Shown here piece by piece: positions 46,965-58,138 of a stretch of DNA of 64,000 nt. The notes beneath the pieces are model-generated. The model was not told the origin of the DNA. It did no database searches and saw nothing but the letters and a program-made list of their open reading frames with translations. Positions within the stretch are counted from its first letter, which is position 1, and every line of letters begins with the position of its first letter. Source of the stretch: Candolleomyces eurysporus (Eukaryota > Basidiomycota > Agaricomycetes > Agaricales > Psathyrellaceae); contig JANBPK010000939.1 of NCBI GenBank assembly GCA_027579435.1, forward strand, positions 1 to 64,000, in the 5' to 3' direction. A program made the translations under genes and the position numbers.

Positions 46965-47728
46965 ATTCCAGCAGGGCTGATACTTGGCATCGTCGAGATG
47001 AAAACATTCTGTTAGTCCGATCATTATATCTGCTACTTACTTCTTCACCTTGAGGATTGTACTGTCTTGATAGTCGTCTTTTTTTGGACTCTGTAATATA
47101 GATCGCCGTTTGATCTACCCACAGGATTTTCGAAATCAACACGTTCGGAGGCTTTCTACCATGTGGCCTGGATCACACAGGCCCATTTAGCAGTTCGCCC
47201 TGAGGCCATCATTCCCCGGTATTAACCACAGTTCTCTTTCAACCTGCTCCCTTCTGTTCGGTGGAACCTCGTAAAACCTCAGCCATCGGTCTGGCTCGCA
47301 TTTTGGCGCCACAGCACTGTCATCGATGAGCAAAGTGGCTCTCGGAAGCCCGAGATTGAGGCCCCATATCAGAGCGCCCATCGCCAAGCTCAAGTTCCCC
47401 CACCATGTCAAGCAATGGGAATGAACTGAAGTACATGCATCCGCACATCTTCTATTCACAAACACCGGTATTAAGAGGGCTCTATGGTCCCATGAACCTG
47501 CCTCAAGTTCTCGCGGAAGCATTTTATGCGTCCTCGATGATTTTAGGCCTCTTAGAACCACCTAATTCTCCGAGGCGGAGTGCTGCTTCCTTGAACCTTC
47601 CCCACAATTGACATTGTTCCAGAGCGCTCATTGTGGTTGTAATGTACGAATGGAGCTGCGAAATCCGTACTTAAAGGCCTGGCTCGAGCTTGGCTGCGCC
47701 TCCGCACTTCCCCGCTCCTCGAGAAGAG

Positions 47729-48755
47729 ATGGTTCAGACTTTGATCAAGCTTGCGTTCTTCTTGTGTGTTGCCCTTCAGGCGTCTGCGCAGACGTTGAGG
47801 CTGTTAGTATATTTCTTACTGCGCCGGTCCAGGTATTTGCGGATGGCTTGAGCTGACATGATTTACAGGTCCAAGTCCACAGTCCTTGGGACTGGGTGTA
47901 AGGCAGGCTCAGCCACAGTGTCTGTCAAAAGTGCGTGCCCGTCGATTGACATGATATCGTTGATTTTATCTAATGTGATCTCGAAGATGGCGTCGTGTCT
48001 GTCGCTGCGGATAACTTCCAAGCTAACGCTGGACCCGGGGTTCCAATCTCTTCCAATAGGAAGAACTGCCAGGCTGCTTTGACGGTGGAGTAGGTGTCTA
48101 AACGACGTGAAGCGGTAGATGACTCTGACCATCCATCCAGTATCCCAGCTGGCTACCAGTTCGCTTTCGGAGAAACGAAACTGGTGAGTTTGCGATCTCA
48201 ATGGAGTTTTCCAGATCAGGACTGAGTGTTCGTCTTCCGTGCCATTAGCCTGCCCAGGTTAAAGCGGACCAAGGTGTCCAAGTCACAGTGGGCAGCGAGT
48301 ACTATTGTAAGCTCCTCTCACCGATTCACCGAATGACATGTTTTTCTCACCCAACGAACCACAGTCCAGGGTACCTTATCCGGGGATCAAGACACTGCAA
48401 CGGTCCCAGGAGGAACTTCGGGTGAGTAAACGCCGACTCGCCCTCCTCATGCCCGACCGATATGTATGCAGAGCTAACATAAACAATGATTATCCACTAT
48501 AGGCACCGTCACGCTTGTCAATGAGTACGCTCCGAAAGCCTGGAGCGCGTGCGGAGGAAGCCAGGTCGTCAACATCAACACGGCACTTCGTGCTAACAAC
48601 TTTAATAATAAGGGGGCGTCAGGGTTCATTAAGACCAGGGGTAGTGTGGTACGTCTCTTACTAACCTACTTCTTGCGGCATGTCGCTGTTGTTTGTTCAA
48701 ACTAACGATTCCCCTTGTTAAATAGGACACGAGCATCGTCTGGAAGAAGTGCTGA
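47729..48755 (+). CDS. DUF4360 small secreted protein, 8 exons
   Basis: Exons 47729-47802, 47869-47930, 47987-48089, 48141-48183, 48249-48306, 48365-48421, 48503-48648, 48726-48755; 190 aa, every phase closes. The signal peptide is MVQTLIKLAFFLCVALQASA. DUF4360 landmarks follow in order: TGCKAGSATVSV, FQANAGPGVPISSNRKNCQ, IPAGYQFAF, TVGSEYYFQG, AWSACGGSQVVNINTALR and the final IVWKKC. Cys residues are placed as in the family, which is known from fungal and bacterial secreted proteins of unknown function. The exons are so short that no single ORF reveals the gene. It extends past the end of the tandem duplication, so this is the original copy. Confidence 0.85.
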
Positions 48756-50204
48756 TTAGTTTTGAATACGCTCCGATTGTTCTCTCCTTGTACCTTGATG
48801 TCAATCTGTAGCATGCAAAGATAAAGTATAAGCACACGTCCGCAGGCCTTCAGGTTTGACTCGTTCGTCGATCAAAAGATCACAAAGGCGAGAGTACTTG
48901 ACTTTCAAGTAGGTCGGACCACGCAACGGCGTTAGCGGGAGACGCAAAACAGCGAGACATTGGGGGATACTGGTGAAGGACTGTTGGGCATTTGTTTAGG
49001 ATATCTTGCACCGAAGAACCATAGGCTAGGCTCTCCGACATCGGTGCTGCGCGTAAGAATCTCTGGCCTGCTTCGAATGTGGGCAGGTTTTCGTGATTTA
49101 CATCTTATCTTATCTCATGCGCTGGCTTCGACGAACCGAACCCGACATTCGGTGCATTACCTCTCCCTTCATCGTGCCCTATCAAAATAGTATCTGCTGG
49201 CGAGGTGAGCATAATACGCCTGACGAAAAACATACTGAAGGCAATATTAGAGGATAAAAAAGGAAACAAATGGGTACTGTGCTGAGCGACATCCAAAATA
49301 ACCGAAGCAAAACCGGAGTCTTAGAGAGACAAAGTTACCGTAATGCAAGACCCAAGGAAAGAAACGAAATGCTGTGTATACATAAGGAAAGAGGCAAGAA
49401 GAGTTAGCACTACATGTTACCCAATACTGTACATGATTTTACATTGGTGAACGCTCTGGTGGACTGTGACAACACTGGGCACGTAGAAGGCGAGAGAAAA
49501 GTAGTTGATGTGGGATCAAGGGATCTAACTAAATGTGGGGTATAAAGTCATTCATCTCAGTTACTCTTATCCCTGCTCTCTCTCTGTCTGAGGCTTGGTA
49601 ATTAGGTGCTTGGAGTTTGACTCTGAGTAGTTGGTTGCTAACACTTGCTGTCTCTCATCATTGGCAGTCTATTTCCTAGATAACTTGAACAGTCAGAATA
49701 CAAAGAACTTGTGGGTTGGAACACAATATGATAACTAAAAAACACATCCAGAACAAAAGGACACAGACACAGGAACAATGAGCTGAGAAGTGGAAAAGAA
49801 AAGATAAAAATGAGACACAAATGCAGGCACCAGATGCAGTCCATAGGTGAAATAATGCACAAAAGCTCAACAGGCCATGTTTCAACACAAGGAGAAGCAT
49901 GTACTGAGTTGGAGTTGAGGCCTGATCTGATAAATAAGTCAGGGAATTCCAGGGAGAAAAACTAACATTATTCAAGTAGGAAAAATAAATACACACAGGA
50001 GGATCATGCAAATTGTGTGTTGGGTGTGCCAAGTGTCCTGATCATTCTGGGATTTCTTCAACTGGAAGCAAGAGCATGAGTGAAAGGGAATTAAAGGCAA
50101 AGCAGGTGTTACAAACATCTTGACTTGCCAAAATACAGGTCTGAAGTAGGCAAATTGGGCCAAGATTGTTGCCCTGAAGGTTCCCCAAAATTGTACTAAG
50201 AAGT
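48756..50204. other. non-coding region
   Basis: No gene supported. 48960-49200 and 49560-50100 hold only short ORFs with low-complexity products. Leads into the minisatellite. Confidence 0.45.
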
Positions 50205-50717
50205 GAATGCACTGAATGACAAGAAATATAGGTTGATGAGAAAGCAGACTTACCCACTATACAACAAATGAGCTGAATGGCAAGAAATTCAGGTTCATGA
50301 GGAAGCAGACTTACTTGCTGTGCAACAGATGAGCTGAATGGCAAGAAATTCAAGTTGATGAAGAAGCAGACTTACAGGCTATACAACAGATGAGNTGAAT
50401 GGCAAGAAATTCAGGTTCACGAGGAAGCAAACTTACATTCTATATGACAGATGAGGCGAATGGCGAGAAATTCCAACTCACAAGGAAGCAGACTTACATT
50501 CTATACAATAGATGAGCCGAATGGCAATAAATTCAGGTTCATGAGAAAGCAGACTTACAATCTATAAAGCAAATGAGCTGAATGGCAAGAAATTCAGGTC
50601 CATGAGGAAGCAGACTTACTTCCTATAAAGCAGATGAGCTGCATGGCAAGAATCTCAGGTTCATGAGGAAGCAGACTTACCGACTATATAACAGATGAGC
50701 TGAATGGCAAGAAATTA
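50205..50717 (+). repeat. 61-bp minisatellite, ~8.3 copies
   Basis: The unit reads GAATGGCAAGAAATTCAGGT... to ...GCAGACTTAC NNN CTATANNACAGATGAGCT. The anchor GCAGACTTAC recurs at 50245, 50305, 50366, 50427 (GCAAACTTAC), 50488, 50549, 50610 and 50671. The three bases after ACTTAC vary (CCA, TTG, AGG, ATT, ATT, AAT, TTC, CGA) while both flanks are conserved. An N is at 50395. Confidence 0.9.
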
Positions 50718-51086
50718 TCTGATTCAATCAAATCGTCTTACCGTCTGCCTTGTCAAAACGGTTGCAATCAACATTGTCCATATGTGTTATCCACGGAACC
50801 ACACAAATCGATCCGGATGAATGCAAGATGATTCAGCGAGATCCCGTATTCCGCAGGGTCGACGCCCAAGTGGCACACAATACGCCGCTCATCAGTATAA
50901 ATGGCATCTCGGAAAACTCAACAGTTGGCCCACCTCAATCTCGCTGGTGCTCAGATGACGAAAATGTATCATTTCCTCGCCCTCCTTGCTTGGCCCGCTA
51001 TCTTCGTACACCGGCTTGGAAGGCAGTGTAAACCGGGTTCGACATCGTCGACTTCAACTTCATACTCAGCACTTTCTCTCCTCTAA
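50718..51086. other. intergenic
   Basis: Between the minisatellite and the 3' end of the ubiquitin-like-domain gene; no gene seen. Confidence 0.4.
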
Positions 51087-52016
51087 TCAAGATGAAGTTT
51101 GTCCAGCTACGCACCAAACAAGCCACCCTTGGTCCAAATACGTCCCAAGTTCCGTCTTTCCACATTTCGGACAGGTTTTTGCCAGTTCTTCGACCCATTC
51201 CCTCTTCACCAGCATGCTCATAATCAGTGCCTCACCTGCTGTAACCACAGACTCCCAATCCTGAGCCTCGACTAATGTTCCATTGCTTGATCCTGCAATG
51301 CAATACCGCTTCTCGATGACACGCTCCTCGCCTACCTTTCCTCTGAAATGACCGACCAAGATGCGATGCAAGTCCTGATTGTGCCCCGTCTGGGTCAGAA
51401 ACATTAGACGGAAATAATGGAAGATCTCGTCTCACCTCGTATCTGCGCACAATCGACAAAGGGAGGGTGAAGGTTTCGTCTAGCGCATCCGTGATTGTCA
51501 ACGCGTTCGCGTCACTGTAGCCCACGGTCTTGGGAAGCCTCCGATTGAACAGTCGATTCGCTTCCATAGTTATTAGCAACAGTTCATACAAGAGCAAGGT
51601 CCTACCTTGCGCAGCGGCGTATTGATGGATAATCAAGTCTCCTGCCACGTTGTTGAATGTCGCTCCGTGGCCGATGGAGAAGTTGCTGCTATGTGAAAGC
51701 ATCTGAGGGTCGCATGGTGCAGGCTCTAACGGTGGCCGCAACCCTATCAAGTAATCCGTCGCTGTAGACGAATGAATGGAGACTCACGCTCTTCGCCGCT
51801 AGGCGGACTGCCAATATTCTGGCCCTGGCGCAGAAAACCTCGGCGCATCGTCGACGGAGAGGCTACGCGCGCGCTCTTGCCCTTGCCCTTAGACGGAGTG
51901 CGAGTACGATCAACCGACATGTCGAAACGACGTTCAATGATTGGGGGCGAAAAGAGAGACTTGGGCGAAGTGTAAGCAAGGGCAGCTATCTGTGACGGTG
52001 GATGCCTGTCAGGCAC
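51087..52016 (-). CDS. fungal ubiquitin-like-domain protein with C-terminal zinc-ribbon-like motif
   Basis: Complement of exons 51788-52016, 51606-51743, 51436-51560 and 51087-51374; 259 aa with consistent phases (intron 51561-51605 has a GCTAATAAC branch point). After a basic, disordered N-terminus comes SNFSIGHGATFNNVAGDLII, a motif common before the effector parts of Agaricomycete NLR-like and related proteins. Then follows a ubiquitin-like fold of the fungal ULD type (ALTITDALDETFTLPLSIVR, HRILVGHFRGKVGEERVIE, DWESVVTAGEALIMSMLVKR). The C-terminus has CPKCGKTELG, half of a zinc ribbon. The role is not established; such proteins are lineage-specific and often found beside NLR genes. M at 51921 is an alternative start. 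Confidence 0.7.
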
Positions 52017-52588
52017 AAGGCGGCCAGTACGTATTGCTGATATGCGTAGTCGCTCGATAGATCGAGGGTTTGGGCACTGGTCGGATGATTCGCACCGTCA
52101 CAAGACTAATTGAATGTTCTCGAAGCTGTTCACGGGCCAAGAGTGACTGACTGAGCTTCGTCATTCAATCAGATATTAATACATTGTAAAATCTCCGACA
52201 TTTCCAATTGAGAGCAAGGTGAAACGCCGGAGAGGTATTAAAGCCTCGAGGCATGATGCCATTCCGCAGACATGAAGACACCTTGTCCTCGACGCACCCC
52301 TAGCTAAATATGGCGAGGTTTCCACGTGTTGTGTAGTTTGGCGCCGACCGAGTGCTAATATGCCAGTGCACGGATGTAAAGCTGCCTCCGTAAGATACCA
52401 GAGCGCCGAGATAGAGGCGACATTAACGAGGTGACCGATGAAAGGGAGTTGTCGTATAGGCGGAGTTGCTTCAAGTCGAAAGAATCGCCGGTGAGGAGGG
52501 CAAGATGAGGTGAGACGAGCTTGATGATACGAGCAACCCAGTTGATCAAGCACATCCAGGCAATTGACAGGAACAACGACATTCCAAC
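52017..52588. other. intergenic between divergent ULD and zinc-finger genes
   Basis: No gene supported; minus-strand ORFs here overlap each other without a domain or splice signals. Confidence 0.4.
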
Positions 52589-53686
52589 ATGGTCTTCTCC
52601 CACTCGAGCCTAGAAAAGGCGATGAACGATGCTTGGGACGACATGGACCCTGACTCTGATGCCATCCTCTCTTTGATTGACGCTCTACCTGCCGTCAATG
52701 GACTTGTCGCTGAGCTGCCATTAAGCCACAGCGACCCTACTACTCCAGACCAGATCTTCTTCCTTCACATTGCAAATCCTCCAGTGAGTTTCTCTGCTAC
52801 GAAGCTCGACGGCGACTCGAAGGTCCAGTGCCACTGGTGTCCCGAAATGACAGCGCTGAAGGATATGCGAAACCATGTTGCGAGCCATATTCTGCGCTCT
52901 CACCGTGGAATAAGGAACCCACGAGTGTATGCCAGGTTTTCGGAGCTGGGAGAGAGTCCGTGTGGCTGGTATGGCTTGCCTGATGGATGTCGAACGGAAC
53001 TGATAAAGCAGAACCCAAAGGCACCAAAAATCAGCTCGAATGGTTCATATCACTATGCGAACTCACAATATCGGCGCACTATGACGGCCACAAAGCGCAC
53101 TCCATCGACCAACCTACCCCGCCAATGCACCTTGTGTCCTCAAGGACGCAACGGGCAGCACCCGACACATTGGAAGTACAATTTCTAGCATCACATGGCT
53201 ACCAGCCATGTTGACGACGATGGACAGATTTCCGAGTGCCCAAGGGAGCTGCTTGACCTATTCCGGGTTCGCCTGTATGAAGAAAGAGCTCTGGGTATTG
53301 ACGAAATTCGCGTCAAAGAGTTCCGCGCAACGCACCGTGTCCCCGACACCGATCCCATTGACCCAGATGACTATTTTCCACCTCCGCTGNATGATCGGAG
53401 ACATGGCGAGGCTGTGCTTGGGAGTGCCCGCACGAGAAGCTTTTCTGAGGTTTCTAAAACATCGAGCGTGCCGATGCAGCCCCCTGCTTCGAAGGCACAG
53501 AGAACGGGCTCGCGAGTAGATGCAGATAGAGATCCTATGCAGGGAAGAGTTAGACTCCCTCGCGGCTCGTTACCCATCTCGACTGAGCTTGCGCTACTCC
53601 CGATCTCAGCTATTCCACAGATAGTCTTACTGCAATGGGTTGGCACCCAACGTCCCAGATTTTCAGGGGCCTGGACCACTGGTTAG
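52589..53686 (+). pseudogene. C2H2-type zinc-finger protein interrupted by an in-frame TAG
   Basis: ATG at 52589 opens a 199-codon frame with a C2H2-like finger (CHWCPEMTALKDMRNHVASH, residues ~81-100) and a second Cys pair, CTLCP, leading to HWKYNF. Directly after comes TAG (53186-53188), then in the same frame HHMATSHVDDDGQ and another 160 codons to 53686 (...ELLDLFRVRLYEERALGI...). CxxC...WKYN..H...H is the usual second finger of a repeated Agaricomycete protein type, so the stop sits exactly inside this finger and replaces one residue. It is a young nonsense mutation, a sequencing error, or readthrough. An N lies at 53390. Function unknown; DNA or RNA binding is possible. Confidence 0.6.
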
Positions 53687-53699
53687 CATGTAAAAGACG

Positions 53700-56348
53700 G
53701 AAGAGAGATGACCCTCACAATTCAGTTGCCATGATTATCATTTTCTGAGCATGTTTAGCGAGTCTCGATATTGCAAATGCTTTGTACCGTTGTAAATAAT
53801 CCTGCNAAAAAATTGCTTCCGCGTTTTCCGTCAGCGGGACCACTTGGAAGAATTTCAACTGAACACAATTCACTTAGAGATTAACCATATCTCTGCCCAT
53901 CGGCAAATCAAGCTTCCTGCCTATTGCTAAGATGGGGGTCCTTGAGGCGACATCGATGTCGAACGATGGGTGATGGCCAATGACGCTTGCGACCGGTTGC
54001 ATGGTGGTGATTGGTAAGAGGTACAGATGCTAACAGCGCCAAGCAGCCGGAGCACGAATCGAGGGCTCGCTAAGCATGTCTGTGTCCCTTAGGGAATCCC
54101 TAAGGTGCGGAGTTTGAAACCGGTGATGGGACTTCCAAATGCGGTACCGCCCACCTTTTCGGCCCTCGTTTGAGAGTTTGACTGCAAGCCAGCCAAGCGA
54201 CAGTCAATTGCAGCAGCCAGGAGAGTCGCACATATGCACTGGCAGCTCAAAAGCTCAAATACCTACCCAAGCAGCAAGAGCATATAAGTGCTAAAAATGT
54301 GGGGAGACCTCAATTGAAGGGTGCTTGGGAAATTCAAGAATCAAGAGATACAGAAACCCTTGTGAAGGGTATGGAGATTGTCCAGGAAAAGATAGCAAGA
54401 AGAAACAGAGTGGTTGCCACAATTTTCTACTCAAGAACCAGGGGCAGGGACTAGGGTAGTTGGACTAGTGTAGATTGTATTGTATTGCTATAAGAAGTAC
54501 TGTACACTGATATTTGCTGAAATGGATTCATGCTGCTACAGGAGATTATGCTCATTCTGAGGAGAGTCTGGTTTGGAAATTCAACTTAGCTGGATGACAG
54601 TTTCTGGCCTGTCAAATTTATTCTACAAGGCATATCCAGTATTGAGAGATTTGTACACACTGTAGGAGCAACCTCAATAAAGAACAAGAGCCAATGGAGA
54701 ACTGGGGATGTTAGAGAGCTTAGGGAGGAGGTAGTAGGCAATATTATTTCTCTGACATGGTTGGCTGCTGTGTAACTAGGGTGGGGCTACAGGGTAGGTA
54801 GCCAAAGTTGGATCTTGCACTCAAGAATCAGGGGCAGGGACTGGAGTAGTTTGAATACCATAGATTGTATTGTATTGCTATAGGAGGAAGTTGTACACTT
54901 ATATTAGCTGAAATGGATTCATACTGCTGCAGGAGAACAGTTTCATTCTGAGGAAAGTTTGGTTTGAAAATTCAGCTCGAAGCTAAATGATAGCTTCTGG
55001 CCTGCTGAATTGGTTTACAAGGCATATATAGTACTTACAGGTTTCTACACACTGTAGGAGCACATTTCAAAAGAATGAGAGGAAAGAGCAAAAGAATGGC
55101 ACAAAAACATGAAAACACAACTCAAGTTTCCAACACATTGTGAGCCTGAAAGATCTCAACACAATTTCAGTGCATCTAATGGTTCAATTTTAGCGTTCAG
55201 AGACTCATTCTAATCGTAGAAAATTTCTGCTCTCAACGCAAAAAAAAAACAAAGAGGAGCACTTGGGAACTCACTAAGATATCATGCGAATACTACTCAA
55301 TATTCTAGCCTCTCAGATACAAGAAAGAACACCCAATTGTGGCACTTTCAGCTGTTCAATTCGATCGTGTTAGAGTTCATTCTTTTCGTTGGAAATGCGT
55401 GCTTCCGACGCAAACAGCCGTGAGAGAAACGGCTCATTGTGCGCCAAGAACTTGCACAAACTGTATGGGAGGGTCCCTGCTAGCATGGAACTCAACAACG
55501 GATCAACCTGGCTTATCATATCTTATCAAGATCCACTAGGGAAATCAGAAGAAATGCTTATATGAAATTTAGACCTTGGCGTGTTCCTCCAAAATTTTGT
55601 CAGAGAGCCTCTAAAAATAACACAAGGCTTCACAATTATTTATGGAGTTTTTCTGCTGCTGGTGATTATTTGACGAGGTAGGGAGTCTTAGGGAATTCCC
55701 TAACTGTGTGGCTGTGGTGTGGATATTAGTAATTTCCCATTTGGGAACTGCTGCTCCCTGACCGGCCACACTCTCTTACCTTAACGACAGGCACAACCAG
55801 CTTGCCCTTTGGGCTGTGAGTTGCTACCAAGGTAGGCTAAAACTCTTTCTCTTCTCTTATTTTTCTCTTTCCCTTCGATTATTTTATTTTTTTTATTTAT
55901 ATTTTGAGACACAGACATCTTTAGCGAGCCCGAATCGACTCGGATCTCGACTCGTCAGATCTAGTACATAGCGTTCCTTCCGATTATAACTATAATGAAG
56001 AAAAAATTAACGCGATGAGGTTCTACTCATCGCCCATGGGTCGATAAACAGTCCCCAAAATCATCCCAGCGTAGCTAATACCTCATCGTTCTCGCTTCTC
56101 CTCTTCAGCAGAACACATTTATCGCTTCCTCTTTCAATTCGGGAGTACCCTTCTCAGGAATGCAAGAAATGAGACGCTGAGGGAATCTCTTCAACCGAGT
56201 TCTTCGTCCATACTCAGATGAGACTCTTTCTTGAAGTTCTCGGGATTCCTTTCGAGCACAGAAGTGGTGTTTGAGGCTCAGATACTGACACCATGAAAAG
56301 AATTTGAATTCGACGACTACAACGGCCGCTCTTGGTTTGTTAAGCTAA
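53700..56348. repeat. repeat-rich non-coding region with LTR-like ends and a direct repeat
   Basis: 54421-54680 and 54814-55070 are direct repeats (~80% identical; both begin ACTCAAGAA[C/T]CAGGGGCAGGG and include GATTGTATTGTATTGCTATA). CTTAGGGAATCCCTAAG at about 54089 and CTTAGGGAATTCCCTAA at about 55688 resemble the palindromic ends of LTRs. 55850-55910 is T-rich. No transposon protein remains. It is probably a decayed or non-autonomous LTR-type element, possibly a nest of them. Confidence 0.45.
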
Positions 56349-58138
56349 TTAAATACGGGATAAAGCCAACCTGTTCTCCTTGTACACACTCCGCAATTGC
56401 TCAATAAAAGTCCAATAAATACCACACGTGGAATCGGGATGCAAACTGATTGACACCAGGTTGGGGAAGCAGATATCAAGGAACTTGGCGATCACTTGAT
56501 ATTCGTGCGGAGAAAACTGTTTGGATGGATCTCGAACTTCGCAAACCTCCAGGCTAATGAGTGAACTGGGCTTGGAGTGTGCTGGACTCCAAGCCACAAG
56601 TTTTATCAAATCCTCGGGGCTGGAAGCAAGGGATGAATCGATGGGGATGCCGATATGTTGAAGCAACGGGGTCTTCTCCGCAACTTGAGCGACGTCGAGC
56701 AAGGTCGGGGCGCCCTCGATCCAATTTGCTGGCAGGATGAGAGTTTGTAAAGGATGATGGTTTTGTTTTTCCAAGACCGTAATCAACCCCGAGGCTTGCG
56801 AGCAATTGGAAAGCCGAGGGATGTCAACGACGAGATGGTCCAGCCGAAGTGTCGAAATGAATGGTAGAAGGGAATACACACTAAGTACAGCGTGAGGATC
56901 CCCGGCTTTTATCGTAGTGCTCCTCAACAAAGGACAAGCTGTGAGGACCTTGCTTAGCTCCGGCAAGTGGCTCGAAGCTGTTCTTGTCGTCGTGAACACT
57001 GTAATTGAGGATAGGTTGTGTACTAACCCGGGCGTCAGGAAAACATCCTTTGGATAAGTATATGTGTCGAAGAAAGAAAGGCAGTTGAGCGCCCGAAAAT
57101 AGGATTGGCTGAACCCGGTGACAGGTTGGCTGGCCCTGGCCCTGGACCATGTGGATAGCGTTTTCCCGAACGCCCTACTAAAGGTACGTGCAATCTGAAT
57201 GTGCAGAGTCAAGTTGAGAAGACACGTCATCCCCGCCCCGAGTTCCTGCATGAAGCCATCCGACAAATCAGCTGTACGACTCTGAGGAAGCAACAGGGTC
57301 AAAGTTTCTAACTTCGAGAACTGAAGTATCGTCTTCCAGAATCTGTGTAGGGGGATAGACGCTGTGTCATGCCGCAAAACGAGATGTTTGAGCGAGCTGA
57401 CCCGCGAAGCCACGAATGGCAACCCAATCTGATGGGACCATGCCTCTTCCAACGGAGGTCCTTCAATATATAAGGTGTGGAAGGACGAGCAGGGGAGGAG
57501 GAGGGGGAACAGTAGGTTTGGAGGGAAAGTTGGTGTGATCGTCATGAGCTTGATACATTCCAGCGATGGAAGGAGTGGATATCCCCCCAGTCGCTGATAA
57601 AGGAGGAGGTATACCATGGGATCGACAAGGGTAGACGTTTCCATTCTTCCCGAGATCTCGAGGGTACGAACACGACTTGCATATTTGTGGAAAGACGGTT
57701 CGAGTTTTGGAATACGGCTAGTGTTCTGTTCTCGATTTGACCAGAATTACGCTTGATTCATGATTAATGAATTGCAACACTCACATAAACTCCCCCAAAG
57801 GAGGTGATTGAGGGTATGAGGAGAATCAAGGGCACAAGGGACCCAATACACTCCCACAAGCAGTCTAAAGCAGGATCGCAAAAGGTCGTAGATACCAGCG
57901 CAATGGACAGTAATTGTTGCCTTCCTTCAGCGATGTCCCTCCGGTCTGTATCGCGATCGAGCGGAATGATATGTCTAAAGATGTTTGTCAATATTCTCGA
58001 GTTGCTGAGGACATCCTTGACGGGCGACAATCGAAGAGGGACAACAGGAGGCTCGGTGACGTATGAATCGCACATGTGGGACAGAGGGGGTCGAAAGAAC
58101 CCTTTATCGATGGACTCATGGCTGATCTTGGTGATCAC
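56349..58138 (-). CDS. F-box/LRR-like protein (different subfamily)
   Basis: Complement of exons 57785-58138 and 56349-57725; 576 aa. F-box-like start: LSNSRILTNIFRHIIPLDRD...LLSIALVSTTFCDPALDCLW, then a Leu-rich domain (e.g. SLKHLVLRHDTASIPLHRF, FSKLETLTLLLPQSR, FLDICFPNLVSISLHPD). The intron (57726-57784) has a TAT|GTGAGT donor and AACAG acceptor in phase 0. It is not close to the 12-28 kb array: neither the RLLPP junction nor the KSYQ C-terminus is present. Met at 58075 is an alternative start. Probable SCF adaptor; target unknown. Confidence 0.8.

Larger units (their letters stand above)
42300..48000 (+). repeat. large tandem duplication, unit B
   Basis: Second copy of the 5.7 kb unit; see unit A. 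Divergence between units is uneven: about 10-15% in the membrane gene and relics, but only a few percent from the VOC gene second exon to the DUF4360 start. Confidence 0.85.

Noticed and set aside
47863..48201. 112-aa minus-strand ORF
   Set aside because: Antisense shadow of DUF4360 exons 2-4, whose plus-strand model closes in every phase.
50205..50717. 61-bp repeats as a C/D snoRNA cluster
   Set aside because: ATGAG and CTGA occur, but C/D box order and spacing are wrong and terminal stems are missing.
50205..50717. CRISPR-like array
   Set aside because: Eukaryotic context; the only variable part is three bases, so there are no spacers.
52176..52603. Two overlapping minus-strand ORFs (125 and 82 aa) divergent to the zinc-finger gene
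   Set aside because: Different frames, no domain and no intron that joins them convincingly.
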